Made by a program: the position numbers and the translations under genes. DNA of 64,000 bases. Origin: Streptomyces litmocidini. GTDB lineage: Bacteria > Actinomycetota > Actinomycetes > Streptomycetales > Streptomycetaceae. Under the pieces are notes generated by a model. That model searched no databases and was not told the origin of the DNA. It worked only from the letters and a program-made list of their open reading frames with translations. Shown here one piece after another: positions 37,598-45,772 of this stretch; the stretch's first letter is position 1, and each line of letters opens with the position of its first letter. The stretch lies in the NCBI RefSeq assembly GCF_014649755.1, contig NZ_BMTQ01000006.1, positions 186,001-250,000 of the forward strand. The letters are read 5' to 3'.

Positions 37598-38197
37598 CTA
37601 CCGGCGCCGGTGGACCAGGCGCCCGCCGAGGACGGTGGCGACGCAGGTCGACGCGCCGAGGCGGACCAGGGCCGCCCGGTCGGGGACGTCGAAGACGGCG
37701 AACCGGGCGGGGCCGCCCGGCGCCAGGGCGGGCAGCAGGATCAGCGGCGCCGGGGAGAGGGACGGCGTCCCGGGCGGGGACGGGGGCCGCTGCCCGACGG
37801 CGAGACCGGCCCGGCGCACCGCGTCCTGCGCGGCCCGGCCGCGCAGTTCGCCGGCGACCGCGACCGTGCCGTGCGCCAGCATCCGCTGCACCCCGCGCCG
37901 GGCACTGGCGCCGAGCCGCGCCGGGTCGGCGCGGAAGATCGCCCGCGCCCGCTCCCCCGTGATCGGCTCGGTGCCGAACTCCGCCGCCTCCCGGGGGTCC
38001 GGGTGGTAGGTCTGTTCGAGCAGCTCGGGGCCGTACGGGTTGAGCAGCCCGGGGGTGAGGATGCCGGGCCACCGCCGCACCCGCGCCTCGGGGCGGGCGG
38101 CGGCCAGGTCCTCGTACGGGCCGACGGCGGCGACGAGGGCGCCGTCGACGAGGACGGCGCTCTCGGGCGTCGCCTCGGCGACGTGGAGGGTCAGCAC
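37598..38197 (-). CDS. Imidazolonepropionase-like domain protein without metal site
   Basis: 199 residues from GTG, 7 bp after the mqnC stop. VLVDGALVAAVGPYEDLAAARP and WPGILTPGLLNPYGPELLEQTYHPD correspond to the composite beta domain and first strand of amidohydrolases, and the end (LGASTCVATVLGGRLVHRRR) to the returning beta strands. The metal-binding His-x-His that should follow PGL is replaced by NPYG, and most of the barrel is missing, so it is unlikely to be a hydrolase. Co-transcription with mqnC suggests a role linked to menaquinone, but none is known to me. Confidence 0.7.
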   Translation of the reverse strand: MLTLHVAEATPESAVLVDGALVAAVGPYEDLAAARPEARVRRWPGILTPGLLNPYGPELLEQTYHPDPREAAEFGTEPITGERARAIFRADPARLGASARRGVQRMLAHGTVAVAGELRGRAAQDAVRRAGLAVGQRPPSPPGTPSLSPAPLILLPALAPGGPARFAVFDVPDRAALVRLGASTCVATVLGGRLVHRRR

Positions 38198-38204
38198 CGG
38201 CGCG

Positions 38205-39404
38205 TCAGTGGGCGTCGAGGAGCTTCAGCTCGGGGTGCGCCGTGCCCCCGGCGATGGCGGTGGACGAGATGTGCGAGGCGACGCGCTCGTCGACCGGGTC
38301 GTTCGCCGGGTCGTCGTGGACCACGATGTGCTCGTACGTCGTGGTGCGCTGCGCGGGGACGCGGTCGGCCGTGCGGATCATGTCGATCATCTCGCGCAGG
38401 TTGGAGCGGTGCCTGGCTCCGGCGGAGGAGACGACGTTCTCCTCCAGCATGATCGAGCCGAGGTCGTCCGCGCCGTAGTGCAGGGTCAGCTGGCCGATCT
38501 CCTTGCCCGTGGTGAGCCACGAGCCCTGGATGTGGGCGACGTTGTCGAGGAAGAGCCGGGCGATCGCGATCATGCGCAGGTACTCGAAGATCGTGGCCTG
38601 CGTCCGGCCCTTGAGGTGGTTGTTCTCCGGCTGGTACGTGTACGGGATGAAGGCCCGGAAGCCGCCCGTCCGGTCCTGCACGTCACGGATCATGCGCAGG
38701 TGCTCGATCCGCTCGGCGTTGGTCTCGCCGGTGCCCATCAGCATGGTGGAGGTGGACTCGACGCCCAGCTTGTGGGCGGTCTCCATGATCTCCAGCCAGC
38801 GCTCGCCGCTCTCCTTGAGCGGGGCGATGGCCTTGCGCGGCCGCTCGGGGAGCAGCTCGGCGCCGGCGCCCGCGAAGGAGTCGAGGCCGGCCGCGTGGAT
38901 GCGGGTGATGGCCTCCTCGACGGAGACGCCGGAGATGCGGGCCATGTGCTCGACCTCGGAGGCGCCGAGGGAGTGGATGACCAGCTGCGGGAAGTCCTTC
39001 TTGATGGCGGCGAAGTGCTTCTCGTAGTACTCGACGCCGTAGTCCGGGTGGTGGCCGCCCTGGAACATGATCTGGGTGCCGCCGAGCTCCACGGTCTCCG
39101 CGCAGCGGCGCAGGATGTCGTCGAGGTCCCGGGTCCAGCCCTTCGCGGTGTCCTTCGGGGCGGCGTAGAACGCGCAGAACTTGCACGCCGTCACGCAGAC
39201 GTTCGTGTAGTTGATGTTCCGCTCGATGATGTACGTCGCGATGTGCTCGGTCCCCGCGTACCGGCGGCGGCGCACCGCGTCGGCGGCGGCGCCCAGTGCG
39301 TGCAGGGGCGCCGAGCGGTAGAGGTCGAGCGCCTCCTCGGGGGTGATCCGGCCACCCGCGGCGGCGCGGTCGAGAACAGACTGGAGTTCGGCCTTCTCGG
39401 TCAC
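38205..39404 (-). CDS. mqnC: Cyclic dehypoxanthine futalosine synthase (radical SAM)
   Basis: 399 residues from GTG. Radical SAM motif CVTACKFCAF, with the YTNVCVTACKFCAFY context specific to MqnC/MqnE-type enzymes. GGTQIMFQGGHHPDYGVEYYEKHF and LGSIMLEENVVSSAGARHRSN are MqnC signatures. It cyclises dehypoxanthine futalosine to the naphthoquinol precursor in the futalosine route to menaquinone. Followed at once by the imidazolonepropionase-like gene. Confidence 0.95.
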   Translation of the reverse strand: MTEKAELQSVLDRAAAGGRITPEEALDLYRSAPLHALGAAADAVRRRRYAGTEHIATYIIERNINYTNVCVTACKFCAFYAAPKDTAKGWTRDLDDILRRCAETVELGGTQIMFQGGHHPDYGVEYYEKHFAAIKKDFPQLVIHSLGASEVEHMARISGVSVEEAITRIHAAGLDSFAGAGAELLPERPRKAIAPLKESGERWLEIMETAHKLGVESTSTMLMGTGETNAERIEHLRMIRDVQDRTGGFRAFIPYTYQPENNHLKGRTQATIFEYLRMIAIARLFLDNVAHIQGSWLTTGKEIGQLTLHYGADDLGSIMLEENVVSSAGARHRSNLREMIDMIRTADRVPAQRTTTYEHIVVHDDPANDPVDERVASHISSTAIAGGTAHPELKLLDAH

Positions 39405-39818
39405 CGGGTGCGTCCCTTTCGGAGGGGTTATGACAGACCGAGCCAGCCTACGCCAGCGCTTCCGGCGACTTCCGCAGGGTGCGGTTCCGCGCCCGCCGGG
39501 GGCCGGGGCGGGTGGACGGCGGGCGGGGCGCCGGGGAGGGACGGGCGGGGGTCCGGCGAATATCCGGTGAATTCCGGGCGCGTCTCCGGCGCGTCCCATT
39601 ACCGGCGGTCCGGTACCGGCGTCCGGGCACCGTCGTCCCGGCCCCGGCGGTCCGGGGAGAGCGACCGCATTCCGGGCGCCGCGCGGAAAGGCCGGCCCGG
39701 CGTCCGGAAAGCCCCCTCCGGCCCGGGAAAGGCCCGCCCGGCCCGGGGAAAGGCCCGCCCGGCGCGCGGGAGGGCCCGCCCCTATTCCTTTGCCGCGCCA
39801 TTCCCGCGGCCGTGCCGC
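39405..39818. other. GC-rich intergenic region with short tandem repeats
   Basis: 414 bp between mqnC and mqnA with no gene. From about 39680 to 39785 the DNA is built of near-repeats of GAAAGGCCCGCCCGG spaced 17-21 bp (copies start near 39727, 39748). Translation gives only Arg/Pro/Gly/Lys-rich low complexity. No terminator or promoter was recognised with confidence. Confidence 0.6.
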
Positions 39819-40691
39819 TTATCGCGCCGGGGCCGGCAGGAGTTCCACGGCGACGTCCGCGGGGAAGCCGGTCGTGGGGCCGGTGCGGCGGGCGAACTCC
39901 CGCACTCCCGCGAGTTGCTCGGGGCCGAACCGGAAGTCGAGCGTGCGGAAGTACCGCTCCAGGAGTTCGGCGTCGAAGGTCTCCCAGCGGGCGGCCTGCT
40001 CGGCGACCTTGGCGACCTCTTCGAGGGAGAGGTCGCGCGAGGCCAGGAACGCCTGGTGCACCTCGTGGACGGTCTCCGGCTCGCGCGCCAGGAAGTCCCT
40101 GCGCGCCGCCCACACGGCGAAGACGAACGGCAGGCCCGTCCACTCCTTCCACATGAGCCCCAGGTCGTGGACCTGGAGGCCGAGCCGGGGGGCGTCGTGC
40201 AGGGAGGCCCGGAGCGCGGCGTCGCCGATGAGGACGGCGGCCTCCGCCTCCTGCATCATCAGGCCGAGGTCCGGCGGGCAGGTGTAGTAGTCGGGCTCGA
40301 CCCCGTACTGCTCGGCCAGGACCAGCTGGGCGAGGCGCACGGAGGTGCGGGAGGTGGAACCGAGGGCCACGCGTGCGTGGTCGAGCTCCGCCAGGGGCCG
40401 CTGGGAGACGATCACGCAGGACATGACGGGCCCGTCGCAGCCGACGGCGATGTCGGGGAGCGCGACCAGGTCGTCCGCGTTGCGGAGGTACTCGACGAGG
40501 GTGATCGGCCCGATGTCGAGGTCTCCCCGGACGAGCCGCTCGCTGAGCTTCTCCGGCGTGTCCTTGGTGAGCTCGAGATCGAGGAGCGTCCCGGTCCTGG
40601 CGAGGCCCCAGTAGAGGGGGAGGCAGTTCAGGAACTGGATGTGTCCGACGCGGGGCCGGCTGCGCTGCTGGTCGTCGGTTGTTTTGTCCAC
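39819..40691 (-). CDS. mqnA: Chorismate dehydratase
   Basis: 290 residues. Converts chorismate to 3-enolpyruvylbenzoate, first step of the futalosine pathway. RVGHIQFLNCLPLYWGL, VRGDLDIGPITLVEYLRN, SRTSVRLAQLVL and AVLIGDAAL match MqnA, a periplasmic-binding-protein fold used as an enzyme. The GTG has no ribosome binding site; a TAGCCT -10-like element ends 6 bp before it, so the mRNA may be leaderless, although no -35 is clear. Confidence 0.95.
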   Translation of the reverse strand: MDKTTDDQQRSRPRVGHIQFLNCLPLYWGLARTGTLLDLELTKDTPEKLSERLVRGDLDIGPITLVEYLRNADDLVALPDIAVGCDGPVMSCVIVSQRPLAELDHARVALGSTSRTSVRLAQLVLAEQYGVEPDYYTCPPDLGLMMQEAEAAVLIGDAALRASLHDAPRLGLQVHDLGLMWKEWTGLPFVFAVWAARRDFLAREPETVHEVHQAFLASRDLSLEEVAKVAEQAARWETFDAELLERYFRTLDFRFGPEQLAGVREFARRTGPTTGFPADVAVELLPAPAR

Positions 40692-40859
40692 ATCGTGAGG
40701 CTAGACCCGTCTCGCAGTGTGGGCATCGGCGGGGCACGCGCGTCAGCACACGGAGCGGAATCAAACATGCGGGTGACGTGATCTTTACCTCTACCGCCGA
40801 GAGCGTTCTGCGTGCTACGCTCGACGCAAGTTGCAGTTTGGTTTCCCTTGCAGTACAGA

Positions 40860-40889
40860 GCCTGCGGAGCATGTAACCCGCAGGCTTTT
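40860..40889 (+). terminator. Attenuator-like hairpin in the cold-shock gene leader
   Basis: GCCTGCGG (40860-40867) and CCGCAGGC (40878-40885) pair perfectly around a 10-nt loop and are followed by TTTT, a textbook intrinsic terminator, yet it lies 64 bp upstream of the csp start inside its probable leader. No gene ends just before it, which suggests transcription attenuation or a leader RNA. Confidence 0.6.
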
Positions 40890-40952
40890 GTAGTTTTCAG
40901 ACTTGTTTGCAGGTTCTGGAGCAGGGCGACCCTTTGGCCCATAGGAGGGCTC

Positions 40953-41159
40953 ATGGCTACCGGAACCGTGAAGTGGTTCAACGCTGAAAAGGGCTTCGGC
41001 TTCATCGCCCAGGACGGCGGCGGCCCGGATGTCTTCGTCCACTACTCCGCGATCAACGCGAACGGTTTCCGCTCGCTCGAGGAGAACCAGCTCGTGACCT
41101 TCGACGTCACGCAGGGCCCGAAGGGCCCGCAGGCGGAGAACGTCTCCCCGGCCAACTAA
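40953..41159 (+). CDS. Cold-shock domain protein (CspA type)
   Basis: 68 residues, MATGTVKWFNAEKGFGFIAQ with the RNP1 motif KGFGFI and RNP2 VFVHYSAI. Binds single-stranded RNA/DNA as an RNA chaperone. Strong ribosome binding site GGAGG precedes the ATG. The leader of about 150 nt contains the attenuator-like hairpin; long structured leaders are typical of csp genes. Followed by a strong terminator. Confidence 0.97.
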   Translation: MATGTVKWFNAEKGFGFIAQDGGGPDVFVHYSAINANGFRSLEENQLVTFDVTQGPKGPQAENVSPAN

Positions 41160-41198
41160 GTTGCCCGGTCGACGAACGCACGACTAGAGCAGTACCCA

Positions 41199-41240
41199 AG
41201 GAGCCCCGCTCCGTGCCTCACGGCGCGAGCCGGGGCTCCT
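41199..41240. terminator. Terminator between csp and the M23 peptidase gene
   Basis: AGGAGCCCCG and CGGGGCTCCT form a perfect 10-bp stem with a 22-nt GC-rich loop, followed by GCCCTTTT. Serves the cold-shock gene and probably also the converging gene. Confidence 0.9.
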
Positions 41241-41263
41241 GCCCTTTTCCGGGCACGGGCGTC

Positions 41264-42100
41264 TCAGCAGTTCGGGATCACGGCCCCGTCGTTGTCGCGG
41301 GCCTCGTCGTTGCCCCAGCGGGACAGGTAGTACGCGGACACGTACGCCCCGCGGCCGTTCTTCCCGGCGTAGACGATGTCGAGGTCGGTCCTCAGCCACC
41401 AGTGGTTGTAGTTCCCGGAGCCGTCGCGGACCTCCGCGCCCCAGACCTTGCAGTAGACGTAGTTCGTGCCCGCGTCCAGCACGCCCTGCGGGTCGTTCGT
41501 GTTCGCCTGGGCGTAGCCGGTGGCGTCGGCGAAGGTGTCGACCCAGTACTTCCCGCCGCCCCCGCCCGGGCAGCCGTTGTCGCTGGTCAGGAACTTGGAG
41601 CCGTAGGAGCCGGGGTAGGGGGCGAGGGAGACGCCGTTGATCGCGATGCTCTGGCCGACGCCGTTGTAGAGCTGCTCGTAGTGGATGTGGGCGCCGGAGC
41701 TGTTGCCGGTGGAGCCGGTGGTGCCGATCTGCTGCCCCTGCACGACCGGGGCGCCGTCGGCGACGGAGTAGGCGCCGAGGTGGAAGTAGTACGTCTTCCA
41801 GCCGCCGCCGTGGTCGATCACGATGTAGTTCCCGGCACCGGTCGGCTGGGAGTAGCGGTGGGCGGTGCCGGACGCCGAGGCGAGGACCGGGGTGCCGGCG
41901 GTGGTGCCGCCGTCGGAGCGGACGAAGTCGAGCGCCTGGCGGACCTCGGCCGAGTGGTGGCTGTAGGTCCAGGTCTGCCCGCAGGGGTACGGCGCCTTGA
42001 AGAGCGGCGCGGCCTGGGCGGGGGTGGTCGTGACGAGCGCGGTGAGCAGGCCCGCGACGAGCGCGAGCAGGGTGCCGAGGGGGGTGATCCGTGCACGCAT
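41264..42100 (-). CDS. Secreted M23-family metallopeptidase
   Basis: 278 residues from ATG with GGAGG upstream. Signal peptide ITPLGTLLALVAGLLTALVTTTPAQAA. The lysostaphin-fold domain about 32-165 has YSHHSAEVRQALDF, GNYIVIDHGGGWKTYYFHLG and GAHIHYEQ, the last giving the HxH zinc motif; the first ligand is in HHSAEVRQALD rather than the usual HxGxD, like beta-lytic-type members. The last 90 residues (YWVDTFADATGYAQANTNDPQGVLDAGTNYVYCKVWG) form an extra secreted domain seen in streptomycete peptidases. It would act on peptidoglycan or peptides outside the cell. Confidence 0.9.
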   Translation of the reverse strand: MRARITPLGTLLALVAGLLTALVTTTPAQAAPLFKAPYPCGQTWTYSHHSAEVRQALDFVRSDGGTTAGTPVLASASGTAHRYSQPTGAGNYIVIDHGGGWKTYYFHLGAYSVADGAPVVQGQQIGTTGSTGNSSGAHIHYEQLYNGVGQSIAINGVSLAPYPGSYGSKFLTSDNGCPGGGGGKYWVDTFADATGYAQANTNDPQGVLDAGTNYVYCKVWGAEVRDGSGNYNHWWLRTDLDIVYAGKNGRGAYVSAYYLSRWGNDEARDNDGAVIPNC

Positions 42101-42251
42101 GCGTCCTCCGGTACGGGGTCGGGGAGCGGCGGGACAGGGGCGGAGCAGGGGTCGACGCGCGTGGAACGGACCACAGCGTGCCGGAAGACCGCGCGCGGCA
42201 GTAGCCCGCGAGGACCACACCGGTCGGGCGGCGCGTACGTAGTCTGGACAC

Positions 42252-42650
42252 ATGACCGAACGCAAGCCGCCCGGAGTCAGCTTCGAGTCGTTCGTCGACA
42301 AACAGATCCGCGAGGCGGCGGAACGCGGCGACTTCCGCCGCCTGCCCGGCTTCGGCAAGCCCCTCCCCGACGACTCGGCCCCGTACGACGAGCTGTGGTG
42401 GATCAAGGGGAAGATGCACCGGGAGGGCGCGTCCGTGCTGCCGCCCTCCCTCGCCCTGCGCAAGGCGGCCGAGGACGCGGAGGCGGAGGCGGCCGCGGCC
42501 GTCTCGGAGAGCCAGGTCCGCCGCGTCCTCGGGGAGATCAACACCAGGATCGCCGAGGCGCTCGTCCGCCCGCCGGCGGGTCCCCCGCTGAACCTGAGGC
42601 CCTTCGACGTGGAGGCGGCGGTGGAACGGTGGCGGCAGGATCGTTCCTGA
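42252..42650 (+). CDS. DUF1992 (DnaJC28-conserved) domain protein
   Basis: 132 residues. SFESFVDKQIREAAERGDFRRLPGFGKPLPDD is the DUF1992 signature, also found in human DNAJC28; no J domain is present. Function is not known. ATG start, 46 bp before the DinB-like gene. Confidence 0.88.
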   Translation: MTERKPPGVSFESFVDKQIREAAERGDFRRLPGFGKPLPDDSAPYDELWWIKGKMHREGASVLPPSLALRKAAEDAEAEAAAAVSESQVRRVLGEINTRIAEALVRPPAGPPLNLRPFDVEAAVERWRQDRS

Positions 42651-42696
42651 ACCCCGGGCCCCGGCGGCCCCGGGTCCCCGACCCTGAGGAGCTCCC

Positions 42697-43206
42697 ATGA
42701 ACAGTGCCGGTCTGCTGCTCGACGCGTTCGGGCGGATCCGTGAGGTCGTCCACGAGGTCGTGGAGGGGCTGACGGACGAGGAACTCTCCGTACGCGTCGA
42801 TCCCGACGCCAATTCGATCGCCTGGCTCGTCTGGCACCTCACCCGGGTCCAGGACGACCACCTCGCGGACGCCTTCGACACGGACCAGCTGTGGACCTCG
42901 GACGGCTGGGCGGACCGCTTCGGGCTGCCCTTCCCGAAGCGCGCCACCGGCTACGGGCAGACGAGCGCGCAGGTCGGCGAGGTCCGCGCGCCGGCGGAGC
43001 TGCTGCTCGGTTACCACGACGCCGTGCACGCCCGTACGGAGGAACTGGTCCGCACGGTCACGAACGCGGACCTGGACCGGATCGTCGACACCCGCTGGGA
43101 CCCGCCCGTCACCCTCGGCGTCCGGCTGGTGTCGGTGATCGCGGACGACCTCCAGCACGCCGGGCAGGCGGCGTACGCGCGGGGCGTGGTGGAGCGGCGG
43201 GGCTGA
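42697..43206 (+). CDS. DinB/DUF664-family protein, probable mycothiol-dependent transferase
   Basis: 169 residues, four-helix bundle. IAWLVWHLTRVQDDHLAD and DDLQHAGQAAYARG supply the three-histidine metal site of the DinB fold. Actinobacterial members include mycothiol S-transferases and maleylpyruvate isomerase. ATG follows GAGGAG. Probably co-transcribed with DUF1992. Confidence 0.85.
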   Translation: MNSAGLLLDAFGRIREVVHEVVEGLTDEELSVRVDPDANSIAWLVWHLTRVQDDHLADAFDTDQLWTSDGWADRFGLPFPKRATGYGQTSAQVGEVRAPAELLLGYHDAVHARTEELVRTVTNADLDRIVDTRWDPPVTLGVRLVSVIADDLQHAGQAAYARGVVERRG

Positions 43207-43269
43207 GGCGGGCCCTCCCGGAAGTCTTCTCGACGGTCGTACAACCCTCCGAGTCGCTCAGGGGTCTGG

Positions 43270-43299
43270 AAACGGGTGCGGCATGCGCCGCACCCGTTT
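43270..43299. repeat. Perfect 13-bp-arm inverted repeat before the first VCBS gene
   Basis: AAACGGGTGCGGC and GCCGCACCCGTTT with a 4-nt loop, 63 bp after the DinB stop and ending 15 bp before the TTG start of the next gene. It may be the terminator of the upstream pair or an operator/leader structure of the VCBS gene. Confidence 0.8.
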
Positions 43300-43314
43300 G
43301 CACAGGGGGTTTTC

Positions 43315-45537
43315 TTGCAGCACCGTCCGTCCGGGCGCCGGCTCGCCGCCGCGCTGCTCACACTGTCCACGGTCACCGCCCTGACCGGAACGCTCGTCGC
43401 CGTACCGGCCGTCGCCGCCGTCCCGACGGCCGCCGCGACGGCCGCCTCCGCCGCCGACGCGGCGAACCTGCCCGTCGACGCCGAGGTCGTCAGCGCCGGC
43501 ACCACCGGCTACCTCACGTCCCGCAAGGACGACACCGGCACCACGGTGCTGGAGTGGCACGCGTACGGAGACGGCTCGGTGACGACGGTCGGCACCGGGA
43601 TCGTCGGCTACGACAGCAACTCCGACTTCCTCGTGACGGGCGACGGCAACACCGTCTCCGTGCGGGACATGAAGGACGGGGGCGCCTGGCGCGCCTCCTT
43701 CAACATCGGGGCCGAATTCCCGTCGGGCAGCACGAAGCTCGTCGGCGTGGTCAACGAGAACCTCTTCGTGAGCGTGTCGACCACCGACGACTACCACGAG
43801 CTCTGGCAGCTCTCGAAGGTCAACGGCGTCACCAAGAAGAGCAAGCTCTCCTCCCGCCCCAAGAACATCGACTACAAGGTCGTCGCCTCCTCCGGCAACC
43901 GGTTCGTCGTCCTGGGCAGCGTCCGGGAGCCGTACATCCCCACGGACCGGATCGTGTACTGGTCGGCCACGTCGGACGTGAACAGCGCCTCGGTCGTCGA
44001 CTGGGGCGGCAGTTCGGGCACCCTCCAGTGGGACCAGTCGTCGACCGGCGCCCTCACCGCCGACTGGAACGGCTGGGTCCACGCGACGCAGGACGGCGGC
44101 CTCGAGTTCAGCGCGCAGCGGACCGGCACCACGACGGTCACGCGCATCCCCCTGACCGGCGAGCTGACCCGGGCCGTCGTCGCGGGCATCGTCGGGGACA
44201 CCGTCTTCTACGGCGTCCCGGGCACGGCCACCGCGGAGACGCCGGGCCCGCTGTACGCACGGAACCTCATGGACGCGGGCGCCCGGCCGTACAAGGTCCT
44301 GGACAACTTCTCCACCGTGGCCCACGCCCCCGACGGCTCCCTGCTCGTGCGCGGGTTCAACGCGGAGGGCGACGGTCTCTTCCGGATCACCGACGGCGGG
44401 GTCGCGCTCGAGTCCTCCACCGGCCGGGTCCTGGCCGTGCAGTTCACCGACGCCCGGGTCCCCGCCCACGTCGACCTGGAGAAGGCGGGCACCCCGGTCC
44501 CGATGGAGTGGACCCTGTCGCGGGGCAACGCCGTCGTGGACCTCACGCTCACGCACGTCGCCACGGGCAGGAAGCTCACCGCGCGTCTGGACCCGCCCGC
44601 CCCGGGCAACCGTTTCACCTACGCCTGGAACGGCCTCCTGGACGGCATCAGCGCCCCCAACGGCTCCTACACCTGGAAGGCCACCGCCACCCCCACCGAC
44701 GGCATCGGCGGCCCGGCCGGCATCTCCGGCAGCTTCGAGGTCCGGCGCCGGGCCAACGCGCACGACCTCAACGACAACGGCTCGACCGACGTCATCGCCC
44801 GGGACGCCTCGGGCAACCTGTGGCGGGACGACCTCTTCGACTGGCCGGTCAACGGGCAGGCCGCGTCCGCCCGGCGGACGAGGATCGGCACGGGCTGGCA
44901 GGTCTACCGGCAGATCGAGGCCGTCGGCGACATCGCCGGCTCCGCCCACGGCGACCTGGTCGCCCTGGACGGCTCCGGCTACCTCTGGCACCACCTCGGC
45001 AAGGGCGACGGCACCCTGGCCCCGCGCGTGAGGATCGGCGGCGGCTGGGGCGGCTACAAGCAGCTCACCGGCGGCTCCGACCTCAACGGCGACGGCCGCT
45101 CCGACCTCCTCGCCACCGACGGCTCAGGCGTCCTGTGGCTCTACAAGGGGACCGGCTCCTCCACCGCGCCCTTCGCCCCGCGCGTCCGCGTCGGCGGCGG
45201 CTGGGGGGTCTACAACCAGATCACCGCCACCGGCAACATCGCCGGCGCCGGCGCCGGCGACCTCGTCGCCCGCGACGCCTCGGGGGTGCTGTGGCTCTAC
45301 CTGGGCTACGGCAACGGCACCTTCGCGCCCCGCATCAGGGTCGGCGGCGGCTGGGGGGCCTTCTCGCAGCTCGTCGGCGCCGGCGACGTCACGAACGACG
45401 GCCGCCCCGACCTGATCGCGTACGGGGCGGGCGGCGCCGCCGTCTACCGCTCCACGGGGTCGACCACGGCCCCGTTCAGCCGCCAGACGACCACGCTGTA
45501 CGCGAACGAGGGCACGAAGTTCAACAGCGTCGCCTGA
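43315..45537 (+). CDS. Secreted VCBS/FG-GAP repeat protein
   Basis: 740 residues from TTG at 43315, which has AGGGGG upstream; the GTG at 43276 lies inside the palindrome. Signal peptide RRLAAALLTLSTVTALTGTL to about 35. Residues about 50-380 form a propeller-like region; 390-480 an Ig-like FlgD-type domain (NRFTYAWNGLLDGISAPNGSYTWKATATPTDG). About 490-735 holds five FG-GAP repeats of roughly 46 residues (LNGDGRSDLLATDGSGVLWLYKGTG). Such proteins are common in streptomycetes; function unknown, probably binding. The next gene is a paralogue. Confidence 0.88.
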   Translation: MQHRPSGRRLAAALLTLSTVTALTGTLVAVPAVAAVPTAAATAASAADAANLPVDAEVVSAGTTGYLTSRKDDTGTTVLEWHAYGDGSVTTVGTGIVGYDSNSDFLVTGDGNTVSVRDMKDGGAWRASFNIGAEFPSGSTKLVGVVNENLFVSVSTTDDYHELWQLSKVNGVTKKSKLSSRPKNIDYKVVASSGNRFVVLGSVREPYIPTDRIVYWSATSDVNSASVVDWGGSSGTLQWDQSSTGALTADWNGWVHATQDGGLEFSAQRTGTTTVTRIPLTGELTRAVVAGIVGDTVFYGVPGTATAETPGPLYARNLMDAGARPYKVLDNFSTVAHAPDGSLLVRGFNAEGDGLFRITDGGVALESSTGRVLAVQFTDARVPAHVDLEKAGTPVPMEWTLSRGNAVVDLTLTHVATGRKLTARLDPPAPGNRFTYAWNGLLDGISAPNGSYTWKATATPTDGIGGPAGISGSFEVRRRANAHDLNDNGSTDVIARDASGNLWRDDLFDWPVNGQAASARRTRIGTGWQVYRQIEAVGDIAGSAHGDLVALDGSGYLWHHLGKGDGTLAPRVRIGGGWGGYKQLTGGSDLNGDGRSDLLATDGSGVLWLYKGTGSSTAPFAPRVRVGGGWGVYNQITATGNIAGAGAGDLVARDASGVLWLYLGYGNGTFAPRIRVGGGWGAFSQLVGAGDVTNDGRPDLIAYGAGGAAVYRSTGSTTAPFSRQTTTLYANEGTKFNSVA

Positions 45538-45568
45538 TCCGCACGGCCTCCTCGCCCGTACGACCCGC

Positions 45569-45608
45569 TGCCGCGGGGCGCGCCCTCCCCACGGCGCGTC
45601 CCGCGGCA
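45569..45608. terminator. Terminator after the first VCBS gene
   Basis: 16-bp arms (45569-45584 and 45593-45608) pair fully if one G-U pair is allowed, with an 8-nt loop, 31 bp past the stop. Confidence 0.85.
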
Positions 45609-45772
45609 CCGGGGACCGGACGGCGCCGCTCTCGGGCCGGATCGGCAGCGAGACCGCCGGACCGCCCACCTGCCGGACGGTCCCGATCGAAGCCTCCGCG
45701 GCCACCCCGACGCCCTGCTCCGACGGATCGGTGGAGCAGCCGAGAAACCGAAACACCAGGGAAGGCAGACGC

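Noticed and set aside
36547..37962. Forward frame of 471 codons across menG and beyond
   Set aside because: Mostly antisense to menG and the amidohydrolase-like gene; only the short sigma-like segment inside it was kept as a low-confidence relic.
41264..42544. Longer N-terminus of the M23 peptidase starting near 42544
   Set aside because: Would run through the divergent DUF1992 gene; ATG at 42100 has GGAGG and a signal peptide.
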